Source: Methylobacterium currus (GTDB lineage: Bacteria; Pseudomonadota; Alphaproteobacteria; Rhizobiales; Beijerinckiaceae). From it: a stretch of DNA of 64,000 bases. Each line of letters begins with the position of its first letter. The first letter of the stretch is position 1. This document shows, piece after piece, positions 41,761 through 51,378 of this stretch. The DNA is taken from the NCBI RefSeq assembly GCF_003058325.1, contig NZ_CP028843.1:1417501-1481500 (forward strand). Direction: 5' to 3'. The position numbers and the translations under genes were made by a program. A model generated the notes under the pieces. The model ran no database searches. It was not told where the DNA came from and saw only the letters and a list, made by a program, of their open reading frames with translations.

Positions 41761-41830
41761 TGCTCGCTCGGCGGGCGGGCGCTCACGCGCCCTGATGCTC
41801 TCCTGGCAGGCGGGCGCTCACGCGCCCTGA
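41735..41830. repeat. Three 35-bp tandem repeats carrying hairpins
   Basis: Three copies with period 35, each containing GGGCGCTCACGCGCCCTGA (41742, 41777 and 41812). Every copy can fold GGGCGC with GCGCCC around TCAC. The first copy contains the stop of the DUF2459 gene, the third the stop of the convergent gene. Confidence 0.85.
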
Positions 41831-42318
41831 GGATTGGCCGGCGGTGGGACTGGCATCCGGGCGGGGCGCCGGAAGACGCGGCCCAGGCGCTCGCGCCACG
41901 GCACCCGGCCGCTGCGGGCGAGGTCGCGGCCGCAGGCGCGGGCGGTGTCGCGGTCGAACTGGAAGGCGATCTCGGCGCCCTCGGCGAGCCGGAGGGCGAG
42001 GGCCGGCACGCCCGGAGCGATCTCGCCGGCCGTCCAGCCGAGGACCGGGAAGAAGCAGTTCTCCACCCGGGTGCCCGCCGGCACGTCCTGCGCCGCATCC
42101 GCCGCGACCGAGGCGGTGGCGAGCAGGGCCAGGCCGAGCTCGCCGGCCTCCGCCGGGGAGAGCCGGACCGCGTAGTCCCGCGGCCCGAACGCCACCACGA
42201 GCTCGAGTCCGTCCGGCCCGGCGGTCACGACCGAGAAGCGCGGGCCGCCAGGTGCCGCATCAGGTGGTACGGCGTCGGGTGGCGCGGCCTCGACGGGCGC
42301 GGTCTCGGGAGAGGTCAT
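41818..42318 (-). CDS. Hypothetical protein
   Basis: 166 residues, beginning MTSPETAPVEAAPPDAVPPDA, a Pro/Ala-rich N-terminus, followed by a beta-rich part (FSVVTAGPDGLELVVAFGPRDYAVRLSPAEAGELGLALLA). No signal peptide. The start at 42318 follows AGAGG. Unrecognised; the last codons fall in the third 35-bp repeat. Confidence 0.6.
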   Translation of the reverse strand: MTSPETAPVEAAPPDAVPPDAAPGGPRFSVVTAGPDGLELVVAFGPRDYAVRLSPAEAGELGLALLATASVAADAAQDVPAGTRVENCFFPVLGWTAGEIAPGVPALALRLAEGAEIAFQFDRDTARACGRDLARSGRVPWRERLGRVFRRPARMPVPPPANPQGA

Positions 42319-42417
42319 GGCCCGTCGCTCGCATGCCGTGGCGGGGTGGCATCTCCCCAAGCGTAGCGTCCGGGTCTCCCTCCCTGCAAGCACTGACGGT
42401 GCGTGAGCGCCGATGCG

Positions 42418-43124
42418 TTACGGCACGCTGGCGCCGGGCTCGTTCGCGGCCTGGCGGGCCGGCTCGCCGTCCCGCCTGATCCCGACCCGCCGGTCCTGGC
42501 GCAGGAGCTGGAGATGGTCGGTGGCGATCCGGTCGCCGGCCTTGAGGCCCTTGAGGACCGCCGTGCGGTCGCCGAATTCCTCGCCGGTCTCGACGGGGGT
42601 CATCGTCACCTTGGCCGCCTTTCCCTCGTCCTTGCCGTCATCCTTGCCGTCGTCCTCACGCGCCAGACGATGCGCTGGTCGAGCTGGGCCGAGAGCGCGA
42701 GGGTCGGCACCAGCAGGCGTTCCTCCGTGCCCACCTGCACCTGCGTGCGCACGAACTCGCCCGGCCGGTAGCGCTCGTCGGCGTTGGGCAGCCAGGCCCG
42801 GATCAGGCGGTGGGCGGTGCGGGGATCGGAGCGGTTGTCGAGCTTGTCGATCGTCGCCTTCCGCACCGGCTGGCCTTGCGTGTCGAGGATCTGGATGAAG
42901 GCGCGGTTCTCCTTCAGGGCGGCGCGCACGGCCTCCGAATCCTCGGTCGAGAGCGCCACCTCCACCTCGATCGGATCGACCTGGACCACGCTGACGAGCT
43001 GGGTCCTCGTCTCGTTGACGAGGTCGCCGGCATTGACGTCGGAGAGGCTGGCGCGCCCGTCGAAGGGGGCGCGGATCACCGCGTAGTCGAGGTTGAGCTT
43101 CCGGCGCGCGATCGCAGCGGTGGA
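42418..43124 (-). pseudogene. RND-efflux membrane fusion protein, truncated and frameshifted
   Basis: The remains are the second half of a periplasmic adaptor: AAIARRKLNLDYAVIRAPFDGRA, LVSVVQVDPIEVEVALSTED, FVRTQVQVGTEERLLVPTLALS. Then a 1-bp loss around 42660 sends the frame into Arg-rich nonsense. The original frame resumes as DDGKDDGKDEGKAAKVTMTPVETGEEFGDRTAVLKGL to the stop at 42418. The N-terminal half (lipoyl and signal regions) is missing, cut at about 43120 where a fragment of an RND pump begins on the other strand. Confidence 0.85.
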
Positions 43125-43741
43125 GCGCCTGGCCGACACGGCCCTCCCCACCGACTACGCCGTGGAATGGACCGAGGTCGCCTACCAGGAAAAGATCGCC
43201 GGCGGCTGGGCGTGGTGATGATCGTGCTGCTGCTGGCCGGCCAGTACGAGAGCCTGCGGCTGCCCTTCGTGGTGATCCTGGTGACGCCGCTCGCCCTGTT
43301 CGGCGCGGTCGGCGCGCTCAGCCTTCGCGACCTGCCCCTCGACATCTTCGGGCAGATCGGGCTCCTGCTCCTCGTCGGCCTGGCGGCCAAGACCGCGAGC
43401 CTGCTCGTCTCCTTCGCGCGCGACCTGCGCGCCAAAGGTGAGGATGCCGTGACGGCGGCGAAAGGCGCGGTGCGGCTGCGGATGCGGCCGATCCTGATGA
43501 CCTCCTTCGCCTTCGTCCTCGGCTCGGTGCCGCTCGCCATCGCGAGCGGCACGAGCGCCAATGCCCGGATCTCGATGGGCACCGTGGTGATCGGCGGCCT
43601 GCTGGTCGCGACGCTGCTGACGCTGTTCGTCACCCCGGTCTTCTACGTCGCGGCCGAGCGGCCGAGCAGCTGGTGGCGGGGCGGGGGCGCAAGGGAGCGC
43701 CTGACGAGGAGCCGGGCGGCGCGCCGCAGCCGGCGGAGTAG
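43120..43741 (+). pseudogene. RND efflux pump, C-terminal fragment
   Basis: A short piece (VERLADTALPTDYAVEWTEVAYQEKIAGG) meets a small deletion and frame change near 43203. It continues as LGVVMIVLLLAGQYESLRLPF, RPILMTSFAFVLGSVPLAIASGTSA and ATLLTLFVTPVFYVAAERP, the last transmembrane block of an AcrB/MexB-type transporter. A further frame change in the G-run near 43680 precedes DEEPGGAPQPAE and the stop at 43741. The first roughly 800 residues are absent. Confidence 0.85.
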
Positions 43742-43764
43742 GGCGCCGCGGGGTCGTCGCCGGG

Positions 43765-45246
43765 TCAGGCGATGGCCTGGGAAGCGTCCCGCACCTGCCG
43801 GGTGGCACGATCGACCTGCGCGACGGCCCCGGCGATCGCGCCGACGCCGGCGGCGATGGTCTCGGCGCCCTGGGAGGCGGCCTGCATCGAGCCCGACATC
43901 TCGCGCGTCACCACGGCCTGCTCCTCGACCGCGGCCGCGATCGCCGCCGAGACCGCGTCCAGCTCCCGGATCGTCGCCTGGATCGTGCCGATGGCGGCGA
44001 CGGCCTCGTGCGTGGCCGCGCGCGTCGCATCGATCCGGGCCCGGATCTCGTCGGTGGCCCGGGCCGTCTGGCTGGCCAGCGCCTTCACCTCGGCGGCGAC
44101 GACGGAGAAGCCCCTGCCGGCGGCGCCCGCCCGGGCCGCCTCGATGGTCGCGTTGAGCGCGAGCAGGTTCGTCTGCTCGGCGATGGACTGGATCAGGCTG
44201 ACCACCTCGCCGATCTGCTGGGCCTGACCGCTGAGGCCGGCCACGATCGCACCGGTATCCTGCGCCTGCGCCACCGCGCCCCGGGAGATCGTGGCGGCGT
44301 GCGTGACCTGCTGGCTGATCTCGGCCACGGAGGCGGCGAGTTCCTCCGCTCCCGCCGCCACGGCCTGGATGTCGCTCGAGACCCGCTCGACCGCCCTGGC
44401 CGCCTGGCCGCTCCGGTCGGTGACGTCGCTCACCGCGTCGCCGATGACCGTGAGGTCGCCGGCGATCGTGCGGCCCGCGGCGGCGCGCCGTTGCCGGTCA
44501 CGCGCCTGCGGGGTGACGTCGGTGGCGAACTTCACCACGCGGCAGACCCGTCCCTGCGCGTCGAGGATCGGGTTGTAGGTCGCCTGGATCCAGACCTCGC
44601 GCCCGTCCTTGCCGAGGCGCTTGTACTCGGCCGCCTGGAACTGGCCGGCCCTCAGGGAGGTCCAGAACGCCCGGTAGGCGGCCGTGTCCCGCTCGGACGG
44701 ATCGACGAACACGCCGTGATGCCGGCCGCGGATCTCGTCGAGCCGGTAGCCGAGCACGTCGAGGAAGTTCCGGTTGGCGTCCTCGATCGTGCCGTCGGGG
44801 CTGAAGGTGATCACCGCCTGCGAGCGGTCGAGGGCGGCCAGCCGTCCCTCGGCATCGAGGCCGCGCCGCTTCTGATCGGTGACGTCGGCCGCCACCATGA
44901 CGATCCTGGCGATGCGCCCTCGGCGCCCGGGCACGGGATTGTAGCTCGCCCGGAGCCAGACCGCGCGGTCCCCCTTCGCGAGGCGCAGGCACTCGCCCTC
45001 GTGAGGCGCGCCGCGCAGCAGGTCGTCCCAGACGGCCTGGCAGGCGGCGCCGTCCCGCTCGGCGGCCGGCAGGAGCATGCGGTGATGCCGGCCGCGCAGG
45101 TCCGGGAGCGTGTAGCCCATCAGGATGAGGAAGGTTTCATTCGCAGACAGGATGCTTCCGTCCGGGTCGAATGCAATCATCGCGTGCGACCGATCGAGGG
45201 CGCGCAGCGTGGACCGTGCCATGAAGCCATCGACATCGAACATCAT
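43765..45246 (-). CDS. Methyl-accepting chemotaxis protein with two PAS domains, soluble
   Basis: 493 residues. Two PAS domains with C-terminal PAC motifs ([17 protein letters not shown] to [11 protein letters not shown], and [17 protein letters not shown] to [12 protein letters not shown]) are followed by a receptor signalling domain with hairpin tip [21 protein letters not shown]. No membrane helix, so it is a cytoplasmic sensor signalling through CheW/CheA. The PAS domains resemble Aer-2-type haem or flavin sensors, but no ligand-binding residue can be named. ATG at 45246 with GAGAGA upstream. Confidence 0.93.
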   Translation of the reverse strand: MMFDVDGFMARSTLRALDRSHAMIAFDPDGSILSANETFLILMGYTLPDLRGRHHRMLLPAAERDGAACQAVWDDLLRGAPHEGECLRLAKGDRAVWLRASYNPVPGRRGRIARIVMVAADVTDQKRRGLDAEGRLAALDRSQAVITFSPDGTIEDANRNFLDVLGYRLDEIRGRHHGVFVDPSERDTAAYRAFWTSLRAGQFQAAEYKRLGKDGREVWIQATYNPILDAQGRVCRVVKFATDVTPQARDRQRRAAAGRTIAGDLTVIGDAVSDVTDRSGQAARAVERVSSDIQAVAAGAEELAASVAEISQQVTHAATISRGAVAQAQDTGAIVAGLSGQAQQIGEVVSLIQSIAEQTNLLALNATIEAARAGAAGRGFSVVAAEVKALASQTARATDEIRARIDATRAATHEAVAAIGTIQATIRELDAVSAAIAAAVEEQAVVTREMSGSMQAASQGAETIAAGVGAIAGAVAQVDRATRQVRDASQAIA

Positions 45247-45448
45247 GCCATCTCTCTCTTCGCCGATCGACACAGCAGGCGTCGGCACCCGGGACCTCGA
45301 GAACGAGAGACAGTGATCGGCTTGGAAGCTGACAAATCTATTTAGGATTCATCATCGCGAATATGACAGCGCCTTGCGCAATCTTGATACGTACGGGATC
45401 GCGCCGCCGACGCTGCGGCACCACCCGGCCGTCGGCGCGCGGCCGGGA

Positions 45449-46432
45449 TCACCGCCGGCGCGTGTCCGTCGGCGTGCAGCCGAAGCGCCTGCGGTAGCGC
45501 TGCGTGAAGGCGCTCGCATGCACGAAGCCCCAGCGGCGCGCCACGTCGGCGACCGACAGATCCGCGCAGGCTGGGGAGGCGAGATCCGCGTGGACCCGCT
45601 GCAGGCGCCGCTCGACGATGAAGCCGAGCGGCGTCGTGCCCAGCTCGTGCTTGAAGGCGTGCTGGAGCGTGCGCACGCTGACGCCCGCGGCCGCCGCGAC
45701 GTCAGCGAGCCTCAGGGACTCCCCGAGACGGGCGTCGATATACTCCATCGCCGAGCGCAGGCTCGACGACGACGGCGTCGAACGGTGAGGTCGGGGCGCG
45801 GCCCGGCGGCGCGGCCAGCAGGAGAGAAGCTGGTAGCTGACGATCTCCTCGAACAAGGGAAAGAACAGGTCCTGCGCCGGGTCGACCTGCCGCAGCCGCC
45901 GATGGAGGCGCTGGAAGCACGACAGGAAGGACCGCATCGCCAGCGTCTCGACGGGCGTGACCGGCTCCAGCTCGGGACAGGCGCCGTCCTCCGCCCCGCC
46001 GAGGGCCCGGTTGCTGGCGAGCAGGGCGGCCCGGCTGATCGTTCCGCTGATCGCGGCGAAATGGGCCGAGGCTTCCTCGTTGCGCATGTCCTCGAAGGCC
46101 ACGAACATCGCGTCGCCGGGACAGCCGAGATGCTCGCCGCTGCGATTGCGGCGGATCATCCGGCCGCTGGTGACGAAGCGGATCGTGAACAGGTCCGCCT
46201 CGAGCTTCGGCACCGTGAGAAAGCCCGTGGTCGACCGCGTGAGCCAGAGGCTCATCGCGCGGCTCTGGCCACCCTCGACCGCCAGATGCGGCCTGGTCTT
46301 GCGCAGGGCATGGAAATCGACCGCGATGCCGCCGTGCTCGTTCAGCAACTCGAAAGATCGTGTGCTGTGAAGCTGGTGAGTGAAGAACGATTGCGGACGC
46401 CAGGGAATGGGCCTCCTTGCCGTTTCTGACAT
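45449..46432 (-). CDS. AraC-family transcriptional regulator
   Basis: 327 residues. An N-terminal cupin-like ligand-binding part precedes the two helix-turn-helix motifs of AraC proteins (LRLADVAAAAGVSVRTLQHAFKHELGTTP and LSVADVARRWGFVHASAFTQRYRRRFG). The N-terminal domain resembles the AraC-binding-like group found near catabolic genes. Target unknown; transcribed away from rlpA. Confidence 0.88.
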   Translation of the reverse strand: MSETARRPIPWRPQSFFTHQLHSTRSFELLNEHGGIAVDFHALRKTRPHLAVEGGQSRAMSLWLTRSTTGFLTVPKLEADLFTIRFVTSGRMIRRNRSGEHLGCPGDAMFVAFEDMRNEEASAHFAAISGTISRAALLASNRALGGAEDGACPELEPVTPVETLAMRSFLSCFQRLHRRLRQVDPAQDLFFPLFEEIVSYQLLSCWPRRRAAPRPHRSTPSSSSLRSAMEYIDARLGESLRLADVAAAAGVSVRTLQHAFKHELGTTPLGFIVERRLQRVHADLASPACADLSVADVARRWGFVHASAFTQRYRRRFGCTPTDTRRR

Positions 46433-46770
46433 ACGCGGCGTCCAACCCTGGAAGCAGGCACTAACTTGAATCCATGAGGCAGCAGCAGAGCCGCTGCGTC
46501 AAGCGATCCGGCGCGTGTCCGGCCGGGGGGCGGCAGGGGCCCGTCAAGGCCGGCCGTCGGGACGCGCCCCAGTGTCGCCCAGGCAGCGCAGGGACCTGTG
46601 GACGGCGGTGGAGGGGACTCGCGCGAAAGCCCCCGTTGAGCTTTCATTTACGCAGGGCCGGCAGGGTCTTCCATACGTGCAGCGTAACCCTGTGCGGCCC
46701 TGGCGCCCGCCCTTCCAGCCCTCCCGGGCGGACGGCGGCCGTCGGGCGGCACGGGGGATCCGAGGGGTCG
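46433..46770. other. Divergent intergenic region
   Basis: 338 bases between the AraC regulator and the rlpA-like gene. An AT-richer segment at about 46636-46655 (TTGAGCTTTCATTTACG) could contribute to a promoter; no other feature seen. Confidence 0.35.
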
Positions 46771-48054
46771 ATGGCGGGATCTTCGAAGAGCGGTCGTCCG
46801 CGTCCGGAGACGGAGCGGGGGGCCCTCCGGCCGATGCCGGTCGTGCGGTGGGCCGCGGTGGCGGGAATCGCGCTGGCGGCGGCCAATTGCGCCGGGCCGA
46901 CGCCCAAGACCCTCGCGGTGCGGAGCGGGGGCCGCGAGATCGATCCGAAATACGGCGTCGCCGCGAGCCCGCGGCTCTACGGCGAGAACGACAAGATCCC
47001 GAAGGGCGGCGGCCGGCAGATGACCGGCAAGCCCTACGTGGTCGCCGGCCGCACCTACGTGCCGCGCCAGGACGCCCGCGGCTACGTGCGCGAGGGACTG
47101 GCCTCCTGGTACGGCACCGCCTTCCATGGCCGCCAGACCGCCAACGGCGAGATCTTCGACCGTTTCTCGGTCGCGGCGGCGCATCCGACCCTGCCGCTGC
47201 CGAGCTACGCCCGGGTCACCAACCTGCAGAACGGCCACTCGATGGTGGTGCGGGTCAACGACCGTGGGCCCTACCACGCCGACCGGCTGATGGACGTGTC
47301 GCAGGCGGTGGCCGAGGCCCTCGATTTCCGCCGCCGCGGCACCACGAAGGTCAGGGTCGAGTATGTCGGAAAGGCCTCGGTCGGCGGCAGCGACGACCGC
47401 AAGCTGATGGCGACCCTGCGCACCGACGGGCAGCCGGCCGGCTCGCCCTTCGGCGCCAACATCATGGTGGCGGATGCCGGCGACGACGCGAAACCCTTCG
47501 CGTTCCGCCAGCCCGAGCCGGAGCCGGTGCGCCCGATCGTCGAGACGCCGCGGGTCGTCGCGCCGGTGCAGGTCGCCGAGGCCGAGCCCGAGATGCGCCG
47601 CCCGGCGCCGGTGCGCGCCGTCCGCGCGCCGGTCCAGGTGGCGGAGGCGGCGCCCAGGCCTCTCCCGGCGACCAGGCCTCTCCCGGCGCCCGTCCGCATG
47701 GCCGCCATCGAGGGCCTGAACCCGGGCCTCGCCGCGCCGCGCGCCGCCAAGCCGGCGGCCGCGCCGGCCCCCGTCGCCATGGCTCGCCGGCCGGCCCCGC
47801 CGAGCCAGGCCCTGGCCTTCGCGGGTCATCCGGCGGCGGACCGCGCCTCGCTCGCCCAGGCGATGCAGGCCGCCGCGCATCCCGCCGGGGGCAAGGTCAC
47901 GCAGCGGACGACCGTCATCGCGAAGAGCGGTCCGCTGCCGGTCGCGCCGCCGCTCCGCCTCGCGGGCGCCCAGAAGGGCGACCGGGAGGACGCCAAGGCG
48001 ACCGGCCACAAGCCCGGCATGCCGCCGCGGTCGAAGGTGGCGGGGATGTATTGA
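46771..48054 (+). CDS. rlpA: RlpA-like septal ring lytic transglycosylase
   Basis: 427 residues. A hydrophobic N-terminus (VVRWAAVAGIALAAANC, a possible lipoprotein signal with unorthodox lipobox) leads to a double-psi beta-barrel domain: EGLASWYGTAFHGRQTANGEIFDRF, HPTLPLPSYARVTNLQNG, VVRVNDRGPYHADRLMDVSQAVAEALDF. The DRGP and Asp/His residues match the RlpA catalytic region, which cleaves denuded glycan strands at the septum. The C-terminus is Pro/Ala-rich and lacks a clear SPOR domain. Confidence 0.9.
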   Translation: MAGSSKSGRPRPETERGALRPMPVVRWAAVAGIALAAANCAGPTPKTLAVRSGGREIDPKYGVAASPRLYGENDKIPKGGGRQMTGKPYVVAGRTYVPRQDARGYVREGLASWYGTAFHGRQTANGEIFDRFSVAAAHPTLPLPSYARVTNLQNGHSMVVRVNDRGPYHADRLMDVSQAVAEALDFRRRGTTKVRVEYVGKASVGGSDDRKLMATLRTDGQPAGSPFGANIMVADAGDDAKPFAFRQPEPEPVRPIVETPRVVAPVQVAEAEPEMRRPAPVRAVRAPVQVAEAAPRPLPATRPLPAPVRMAAIEGLNPGLAAPRAAKPAAAPAPVAMARRPAPPSQALAFAGHPAADRASLAQAMQAAAHPAGGKVTQRTTVIAKSGPLPVAPPLRLAGAQKGDREDAKATGHKPGMPPRSKVAGMY

Positions 48055-48093
48055 AGGCAGGGGGCGGCCTTCGGGATGGCGGAGGCCTGGAGC

Positions 48094-48258
48094 ATCCTAT
48101 CCACGCCCTCATCCTGAGGTGACCGGCGATCCCCGATCGCCGGCCGCAGGGAGCGTCGAAGCAGGCCTCCGGCAGTCTCGGCGATCCCTGGAGCCCTCCT
48201 TCGAGGTCAGTCGATCGCCGATCGACCGACACCTCAGGATGCGGTCGTGGATGGATGG
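48094..48258. repeat. Palindromic intergenic repeat element
   Basis: Arms of about 25 bases (TCCACGCCCTCATCCTGAGGTG and the inverse of CACCTCAGGATG...GTGGATGGATGG) face each other across about 110 bases. Internal hairpins include CCGGCGATC/GATCGCCGG (48123-48143) and GTCGATCG/CGATCGAC. The CCTGAGGTG/CACCTCAGG arms are a form I recall as dispersed intergenic repeats in Hyphomicrobiales. Confidence 0.6.
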
Positions 48259-48399
48259 GCGAGGGACGACTACGCCAGGGTCCACATCCGAAACGGTTCC
48301 GCTTCCCGCACTGCGGCACAGGCGCTGTTGCGCGTCCCGGAGCGGAGCGGCAAAGTGCGGCAGGTCTCCCGGTCGGCCGGGGTTTCGAGCGGTAGGGAC

Positions 48400-49626
48400 A
48401 TGCGTGTGACAGCGACCACCGGGGCGGGCAGGGCGCTCGCGCGCCGTGCCGCGGGATTAGCTCTGGCAGCCATCCTCGGGGCCGCCGTGGCGGTCTGCGA
48501 TGCGCGCGCGCAAGGCTTCCAGACCCTGGCGCCGCACGCGATCCTGATCGACGCCGATACGGGCGCGGTCCTGTTCGAGAAGGGCGCCGACGAGCCGTTC
48601 TCGCCGGCCAGCATGGCCAAGCTGATGACCGTCGAGGTGCTCTTCGACGAGATGCGCAGGGGCAAGCTCGGCCCGGACACCGAGTTCACGATCAGCGAGA
48701 ACGCCTGGCGCCGCGGCGGCGCCGGCGGCGGCGGCTCGTCGATGTTCGCCCAGCTCAACAGCAAGGTGAAGCTGCCGGACCTCCTGCGCGGCATCGTCGT
48801 GCAGTCCGGCAACGACGCGGCCATCGCCGCCGCCGAGGGCGTCGCCGGCACCGAGGACAACTTTGCCCAGATCATGAACCGGCACGCGAAGGAGATCGGG
48901 CTCGACCGCTCGACCTTCCGCAACGCCACCGGCTATTCGGCCCCCGACCAGAAGGTGACGGCCCGCGACCTCGCCAAGCTCGCCATCCACCTGATCGAGA
49001 CCTATCCGGAGAACTACAAGCTCTTCGCCGAGCGCGAGTTCACCTGGAACAAGATCCGCCAGCAGAACCGCAACCCGTTGCTCACCCTCGATATCGGCGC
49101 CGACGGGCTGAAGACCGGCTACCTCGAGGAATCGGGCTACGGCCTGACCGGCTCGGCGGTGCAGAACGGCCAGCGCCTGGTCCTGGTGGTGAGCGGCCTC
49201 AAGACCGCCCGCGACCGCGCCGCCGAATCGCGCAAGCTCCTCGAATGGGGGTTCCGCGCCTTCGAGGCGCGCCAGGTCTTCTCCGCCGGCGAGACCGTGG
49301 CGGAGGCCGAGACCTTCGGGGGCGAGAAGGGCCGGGTGCCCCTCGTCACGAAGAAGCCGGTGCGGCTCCTGCTGCCCCGCGGCAACAGCGACCGGCTGGT
49401 GGCGCGCGCCACCTACCAGGGCCCGCTGACCGCCCCGGTGGAGGAGGGCCGCGAGGTCGGCCGGCTCAAGGTCACCCGCGGTGAGCAGGTGGTGCTCGAC
49501 ATGCCGCTCTACACCGCCGAGGCGGTGCCCGCCGGCACCATGACCCAGCGAGCCCTCGACGCGGCCCTGGAGGTCGGCACCGGCTGGTTCCGCCAGGCCC
49601 TCAGTCGGATCACCAGCAAGTCGTGA
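48400..49626 (+). CDS. dacA: D-alanyl-D-alanine carboxypeptidase (PBP5/6 type)
   Basis: 408 residues with a signal peptide ending CDARAQ. All three active-site motifs are present: SMAK (SxxK), VQSGNDAAI (SxN) and LKTGYLEESGYGL (KTG). A C-terminal beta-rich domain and amphipathic end (TGWFRQALSRI) fit membrane attachment. It trims terminal D-Ala from peptidoglycan pentapeptides. The start at 48400 fits the signal peptide; an upstream in-frame ATG is unlikely. It overlaps tmk (GTGA). Confidence 0.95.
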   Translation: MRVTATTGAGRALARRAAGLALAAILGAAVAVCDARAQGFQTLAPHAILIDADTGAVLFEKGADEPFSPASMAKLMTVEVLFDEMRRGKLGPDTEFTISENAWRRGGAGGGGSSMFAQLNSKVKLPDLLRGIVVQSGNDAAIAAAEGVAGTEDNFAQIMNRHAKEIGLDRSTFRNATGYSAPDQKVTARDLAKLAIHLIETYPENYKLFAEREFTWNKIRQQNRNPLLTLDIGADGLKTGYLEESGYGLTGSAVQNGQRLVLVVSGLKTARDRAAESRKLLEWGFRAFEARQVFSAGETVAEAETFGGEKGRVPLVTKKPVRLLLPRGNSDRLVARATYQGPLTAPVEEGREVGRLKVTRGEQVVLDMPLYTAEAVPAGTMTQRALDAALEVGTGWFRQALSRITSKS

Positions 49627-50348
49627 GCGAGGCTCCTCTGGCCGCCGCAAGGGTCGCATCTCGACGTCCCGGCTGCTTCATCACCTTCGAGGGCGGCGAG
49701 GGCGCCGGCAAGTCGACCCAGATCGCCCGCCTGGCGGCCTGGCTGCGCGCCGGCACCGACGGGTTGCCGGGTCCCCGCGAGGTGGTGACCACCCGTGAGC
49801 CCGGCGGCTCGCCCCGGGCCGAGCGGATCCGCGCCGCGGTGCTCTCCGGCGTCGCCAAGCCGCACGGCCCCTTCGCGGAGGCGCTGATGTTCGCCGCTGC
49901 CCGCCTCGACCACCTCGCGACCCTGATCCGCCCGGGCCTCGCCCGCGGCGCCATCGTGCTGTGCGACCGGTTCAGCGACTCGACCCGGGCCTATCAGGGC
50001 GCCGCCGGCGGGGTCGATGAAGCCACGCTCGCCGCCCTCGAACGGGTGGTGGTGGGGGCGACCCGGCCGGACCTGACCTTGATCCTCGACCTGCCGCCGG
50101 AGACCGGCCTGACCCGGGCGCGCCAGCGCGACCGCGCCGCCGCACGCGGCCCCGACCGGTTCGAGGCCGAGGCCTTGGGCTTCCACGAGCGCCTGCGGGC
50201 GGCCTTCCTCGCCATCGCCGCGGCCGAGCCGGCGCGCTGCGCGGTCATCGACGCGCGGGAGGCGCCCGACCGCGTCGCGCAGGCGATCCGCTCCACGGTC
50301 GCGGCCCGGCTGCCGCAGCTCGTCCGGGACCGCCCCGATGCCGCCTGA
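49623..50348 (+). CDS. tmk: Thymidylate kinase
   Basis: 241 residues, GTG start overlapping the dacA stop. P-loop FITFEGGEGAGKST, the DR-Y/F motif CDRFSDSTRAYQG, and a lid with RQRDRAAARGPDRFE identify dTMP kinase. It converts dTMP to dTDP in the host. It overlaps holB by 11 bases. It is unlinked to the element's thymidylate synthase. Confidence 0.96.
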   Translation: MSEAPLAAARVASRRPGCFITFEGGEGAGKSTQIARLAAWLRAGTDGLPGPREVVTTREPGGSPRAERIRAAVLSGVAKPHGPFAEALMFAAARLDHLATLIRPGLARGAIVLCDRFSDSTRAYQGAAGGVDEATLAALERVVVGATRPDLTLILDLPPETGLTRARQRDRAAARGPDRFEAEALGFHERLRAAFLAIAAAEPARCAVIDAREAPDRVAQAIRSTVAARLPQLVRDRPDAA

Positions 50349-51375
50349 GACGAGGGACGACGAGTTCGAGCCGGGCGAGATCCCGGGCGTGCCGCGCCCG
50401 CGCGAGACGATGGACCTCCGCGGCCAGGAGGCGGCCGAGCGCGCCTTCCGGGAGGCGATCGGGTCGGGGCGGCTGCACCATGCCTGGCTGCTGGGCGGGC
50501 CGAAGGGCGTCGGCAAGGCGACGCTCGCCTTCCGGGTCGCCCGCCACCTGCTCGCCCGCGGCGACGGCGCGGGCGAGCCCGACAGCCTGGCGCTTCCGCC
50601 CGGCCACCCGGTGGCACGCCAGGTCGCGGGCCTGTCGCATCCCAACCTCGTCCTGCTGCGGCGCCAGAAGGCGCCCGGCGCGAAGACCGTACCGACCCAG
50701 ATCGGCGTCGACGCGGCGCGGCGCGCCCTCCACCTCTTCGCCGAGACCTCGGCCGACGCGGGCTACCGGATCTGCATCGTCGACTGCGCCGACGAGCTGA
50801 ACCTCGCCAGCGCCAACGCGCTCCTGAAGGTGATCGAGGAGCCGCCGCCGCGCTCGCTGTTCCTGATCGTCAGCCACGCCCCCGGGCGCCTGCTGCCGAC
50901 CATCCGCTCGCGCTGCCGCCGCCTCGCCCTGAAGCCGCTCACCGTCGGCGAGGTGGTGCGGGTGCTCCAGACCCTCGGACCGCAGCGGGCCGGGGCCTCG
51001 CCGGAGCTGATCGAGCGGGCGGCGGCCCTGAGCGAGGGCTCGGTCGCCCGCGCCCTCGCGCTTCTCGACCCCGACACGATCGGTGTGGTCGACGAGGTCG
51101 AGGCGCTGCTCGACCAGGGCGACCGGCCGGATTGGCGCCGGGCCCTGCGGCTGGCCGAGCGGCTGGCCGGCCGCGACGCCGACGCGCTCTACGCCACCGC
51201 CCTCGACACGGTGCAGCGGCGGCTCGCCGCCGAGATCGAGCGCCGCCAGGGCGAGCCGCCGTCCCGCCTCGCCGCCCTCGCCGACGCCGCCGAGCGCGCC
51301 GCCCGAGCCGCCCGGGAGGCGCAGATCTACAACCTCGACCGGCGGCCGGTGGTGCTGTCGCTGTTCGGCGCCTGA
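50338..51375 (+). CDS. holB: DNA polymerase III delta' subunit
   Basis: 345 residues. N-terminal AAA+ clamp-loader fold: LHHAWLLGGPKGVGKATLAFRVARHLL (modified Walker A), YRICIVDCADELNLASANALLKVIEEPPP and the SRC-type SLFLIVSHAPGRLLPTIRSRCRRL. It partners delta and tau/gamma in the clamp loader. The tmk-holB order is a conserved alphaproteobacterial arrangement. Confidence 0.95.
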   Translation: MPPETRDDEFEPGEIPGVPRPRETMDLRGQEAAERAFREAIGSGRLHHAWLLGGPKGVGKATLAFRVARHLLARGDGAGEPDSLALPPGHPVARQVAGLSHPNLVLLRRQKAPGAKTVPTQIGVDAARRALHLFAETSADAGYRICIVDCADELNLASANALLKVIEEPPPRSLFLIVSHAPGRLLPTIRSRCRRLALKPLTVGEVVRVLQTLGPQRAGASPELIERAAALSEGSVARALALLDPDTIGVVDEVEALLDQGDRPDWRRALRLAERLAGRDADALYATALDTVQRRLAAEIERRQGEPPSRLAALADAAERAARAAREAQIYNLDRRPVVLSLFGA

Positions 51376-51378
51376 GCG

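Noticed and set aside
42810..44156. Single 448-codon plus-strand gene covering the RND fragment
   Set aside because: Only its middle (about 43205-43680) matches an RND pump; its beginning is antisense to the fusion-protein fragment and its end antisense to the chemoreceptor.
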